The notes below the pieces were generated by a model that searched no databases, had not been told where the DNA came from, and saw only the letters and a program-made list of their open reading frames with translations. This document shows, one piece after another, positions 61,574 through 64,000 of a DNA stretch of 64,000 nt (the first letter of the stretch is position 1; the number at the start of each line of letters is the position of its first letter). The DNA is from Chthonomonadales bacterium (GTDB lineage Bacteria > Armatimonadota > Chthonomonadetes > Chthonomonadales > CAJBBX01). The translations under genes and the position numbers were made by a program. The stretch is taken from the NCBI GenBank assembly GCA_013360745.1, contig JABWBA010000005.1, positions 1-64,000 of the forward strand. The letters run 5' to 3'.

Positions 61574-64000
61574 ATGAATCGATGTGTCCCCGTGATTGCG
61601 GCTCTCGCAGCGACGTCGCTCTGCACTGCGGGTCTCCTCCGACAGGGCGCCGGGCAGCAGCCCGACGGCGAGTACGACTACAGCCGCATCGTCCGGCAGT
61701 GGAATGTACCCGGCACGGAGGACATAGCCCGGACCGCGACCTACGCCCGCCCGGTGGGGGATCGGATCATCCTCGCGTCGAATACGGCCTCGGGAATCGA
61801 CAGGCTTCTCCGATCCACCGGCTTCACGCTCCTCCAAACCGACAGCGATCACCTTTCAACAGAGGAGGTTCGGCCCGGCGTCTGGGATTTCGCCCAGCCG
61901 GATGCCATGGCGCGAGCGGCTCAGGAGGGCGGGTTCGATTGGGCCTACTTTCCCCACTTCGCCTTTCCGCCGCCGTGGTACGCCCAGAAGAACCCCTTCA
62001 CCCGTATCCGATGCCTCGAACACGATCAAACGGCAGAGGCGTGGTCGCCCTGGGATCCGAACTTCGGCTATTTCATCAGCCGGGGTTATCAGACGCTGGC
62101 CCGGCATTTCGGCGATCTGAGGACAGCCCGATCCGGGTCGGGGCCAGCCCTCTACCTCGGAGTCCACGGCGACTACGGCGAAGCCGGCCTGATGATGGGT
62201 GCAAGGGTCGCTGTGCCCGGCCAGCGGGAGCACTGGGAGCAGCGCTTCGGGAACCTGCACAATCACCTCGGTTGGTGGTGCGGCGATCCGCTGGCTCGGG
62301 CCGCCTTCCGCAAAGATATGCTTCAGCGGTATGCGGACCTTCGAGCTCTGAACGCGGCCTGGGGAACAGCCTATCGAACCGCGGATGAGATCGCCTATCC
62401 CCTGGAGACCGCTTCGGCGAATCGACGCCACAGGCTCGACTGGGTTCAATGGTACCTGGGCAGCGTCAGCAATATCACGGATATCGTCTGCCGCATCGCC
62501 CGGCGGACCTTCCCCGATGCGCTCCTGATGCTCCCGTGCGGCTTCGGCGATGAGAATCCCCGGGGAGGCGCGGATAACTCGATGCTGGCCAAGATCGCCG
62601 CTCGCCATCGCGTCGACATTCGATCGACGCACGGCGGCTTTCAGGCCTTCCCACGGAGCCAGGCGACCATGCTCGGCCGACTCGCCTCCGCGGCGCGATT
62701 CTACGGCACGCCGTTCTGGACGGAACCCCCGTCGGCGATCACCCCCGAAGGACAGGTCGCACGGATGTTCGAGTCGATCACCCTCGGCGCGCGCGGGCAC
62801 TTCGACTGGGCCACCAATGTCCGGACCGGTCGGGAGGCCTACTATCGATTCGGCAAGCTCATGCGAGTGGCCGATCGGGTAACCGATGTGGCCATGTTCT
62901 TCCCGACCACCAGCCACCTTCTGAACCCGGCCAGCGGCTATCCGAAGGTTCTGGAGGAGGGCTGTACGCGGGTACGGGACATCCTCGACTACGATATCGT
63001 GGACGAGCGGATGATCGCCGACGGGGCTCTGCAGCGGTACCGCGTACTGGTCCTGTGGGAGGGCAACGTCGTCGAGACTCAGACGCTGGAACGGATCCGA
63101 TCATGGGTCGAACGGGGCGGGGTCCTCGCCGCGTACGATTTTGGCAAGATCGAAACCGTCGAGCGGGATCAGAGCTGGTTTCGTGAGGTCCTCGGCTATG
63201 CGGGAAAACTGTCTCCAGCGTGGGCCAGCGTCCGTTTCGAACCGGCGGCCGGCAAACCGCTGCAGGACGCGTACCGCATCAACGTCGGGGCGGCGGAGGC
63301 GGAAGCCTATCTCGACGGGGATTGGTTCGGCCCGGAGGCCTCTGGCGGCGTCCATCGCCGATGGACCGGCGCGGCGGCGTCCGTGCGAATCCCCGTTCGG
63401 GCCGGAGCGGATCTCGCTCTCACCGTTCGAGCGTCCTTTCCGCCCGAAGCGGCAGGGCTCGTGCGCAAGGTGCTCGTCAACAACGCGGAGGTGGGAGTGA
63501 TCGACCAGGCCGGGGATCATACCTACCGTTTCGCGGTACCCCGGACGCTGCTTAAGGGGCAGAGCGTCGCGAAGATCACTCTGCGGAGCGCAACCTTCGT
63601 ACCCCGACAACGACTGCCCGGTAGCGTCGACGATCGCTCGCTCGGCCTCTGGGTCACCTATGTACAGCTGAATCGGGAGGATGCTCCGGTCTCCGCAGCG
63701 GACCCGGGCGCCCCTCAGGGCCGGTTCGATACGACGATCAGTTTCCCGAAGCTTCGTTCGGAGTGGGCGAGGCGTCTGGGCAGGGGATGGACCGTCTATT
63801 TCCCCGCCCAGCGATCTCAGCTGGCGGGCTACTATGAGGTGATCCGGTACCTCACCTACCAGCTCACCGACCTCGACCCAGCGCTGGCCGACGCGATCGC
63901 GATCGATAACGCCTGGGACGGCGTCTACGGGACCCTGTGTACCGATCGGGCGGTGTACTACAATCCGGGCAAGGCGCAGCGCTTCCGAACCGTTGTCCTG
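61574..64000 (+). CDS. GH42-like beta-galactosidase-type protein, partial (cut by window end)
   Basis: An exported glycoside-hydrolase-like protein; 809 residues are visible and it continues past 64000. A signal peptide (about 1-28, ending GAGQQ) precedes a TIM-barrel region (about 50-440): E203 in GVHGDYGE is the candidate acid/base and E384 in FWTEPPSAI the candidate nucleophile. A trimerisation-like region (about 445-550) and beta domains (about 560 onward, possibly carbohydrate-binding) follow. The VxGxYGE pattern is shared with the protein at 5063-7387, but the rest differs. ATG 61574 is preceded by AGAGGGG. Part of the operon from 59769. Confidence 0.72.
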   Translation, partial: MNRCVPVIAALAATSLCTAGLLRQGAGQQPDGEYDYSRIVRQWNVPGTEDIARTATYARPVGDRIILASNTASGIDRLLRSTGFTLLQTDSDHLSTEEVRPGVWDFAQPDAMARAAQEGGFDWAYFPHFAFPPPWYAQKNPFTRIRCLEHDQTAEAWSPWDPNFGYFISRGYQTLARHFGDLRTARSGSGPALYLGVHGDYGEAGLMMGARVAVPGQREHWEQRFGNLHNHLGWWCGDPLARAAFRKDMLQRYADLRALNAAWGTAYRTADEIAYPLETASANRRHRLDWVQWYLGSVSNITDIVCRIARRTFPDALLMLPCGFGDENPRGGADNSMLAKIAARHRVDIRSTHGGFQAFPRSQATMLGRLASAARFYGTPFWTEPPSAITPEGQVARMFESITLGARGHFDWATNVRTGREAYYRFGKLMRVADRVTDVAMFFPTTSHLLNPASGYPKVLEEGCTRVRDILDYDIVDERMIADGALQRYRVLVLWEGNVVETQTLERIRSWVERGGVLAAYDFGKIETVERDQSWFREVLGYAGKLSPAWASVRFEPAAGKPLQDAYRINVGAAEAEAYLDGDWFGPEASGGVHRRWTGAAASVRIPVRAGADLALTVRASFPPEAAGLVRKVLVNNAEVGVIDQAGDHTYRFAVPRTLLKGQSVAKITLRSATFVPRQRLPGSVDDRSLGLWVTYVQLNREDAPVSAADPGAPQGRFDTTISFPKLRSEWARRLGRGWTVYFPAQRSQLAGYYEVIRYLTYQLTDLDPALADAIAIDNAWDGVYGTLCTDRAVYYNPGKAQRFRTVVL

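Overview
The window is a GC-rich bacterial chromosome segment with no rRNA, insertion sequence, phage gene or CRISPR array. The best lineage clue is the prepilin-like protein at 14971-15669: its N-terminal helix runs into the tail [15 protein letters not shown] and it ends with a glycine/histidine-rich C-terminal motif. From general knowledge this combination is typical of Armatimonadota; that assignment is inference. An outer-membrane beta-barrel protein, a LolA-like protein, Tat/lipoprotein oxidoreductases and S-layer-homology-like repeats fit a diderm, heterotrophic, polysaccharide-using bacterium.

Layout. 1-9437: the N-terminal half of a dihydrolipoamide acyltransferase, then a carbohydrate-linked block (DUF6807 protein, full-length double-SIS GKRP/MurQ-like protein, PHP protein, GH42-like lipoprotein, DUF1080 protein, Tat serine hydrolase). 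9578-14852: site-2 protease with CBS domains, FtsX-like permease and a PabB-PabC fusion. 14971-19263: prepilin-like protein, a Gfo/Idh/MocA plus UroD-like pair, PII protein, lone PAS protein, cold-shock protein. 19324-30347: topA-trmFO-beta-lactamase-fold operon, small outer-membrane protein, glyQ, LolA-like protein, dnaE. 30635-37571: tricorn-type protease, DUF697-like membrane protein, and an ECF sigma / anti-sigma / RseB-like cluster. 37568-42109: a tight operon nth - cyclase/ATPase - acyl-CoA ligase - tdk. 42233-44385: a second Gfo/Idh/MocA plus UroD-like pair. 44615-45888: tRNA-Ser(GCU) with its own promoter and terminator, then a lytic transglycosylase. 45907-51378: sugar isomerase/epimerase, ADP-forming acyl-CoA synthetase fused to a GNAT domain, a catalytically dead HtrA-like protein, rhamnose mutarotase. 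51446-57166: zinc-ribbon/TPR and TPR proteins upstream of a heparinase II/III-like protein. 57320-64000: FAD-dependent oxidoreductase with Fn3 and SLH-like regions, an unrecognised protein, a third Gfo/Idh/MocA lipoprotein, and a second GH42-like protein cut by the window end.

Themes. Both ends carry secreted glycoside-hydrolase-like proteins with oxidoreductases, consistent with uptake and oxidation of unusual (perhaps methylated or deoxy) sugars; rhamnose mutarotase and the heparinase-like protein fit this. The Gfo/Idh/MocA to UroD-like gene pair occurs twice in the same order and is the best candidate for an undescribed pathway here. Several promoters can be read directly and share a TTGC-type -35, a 17-bp spacer and often a TGn-extended -10.
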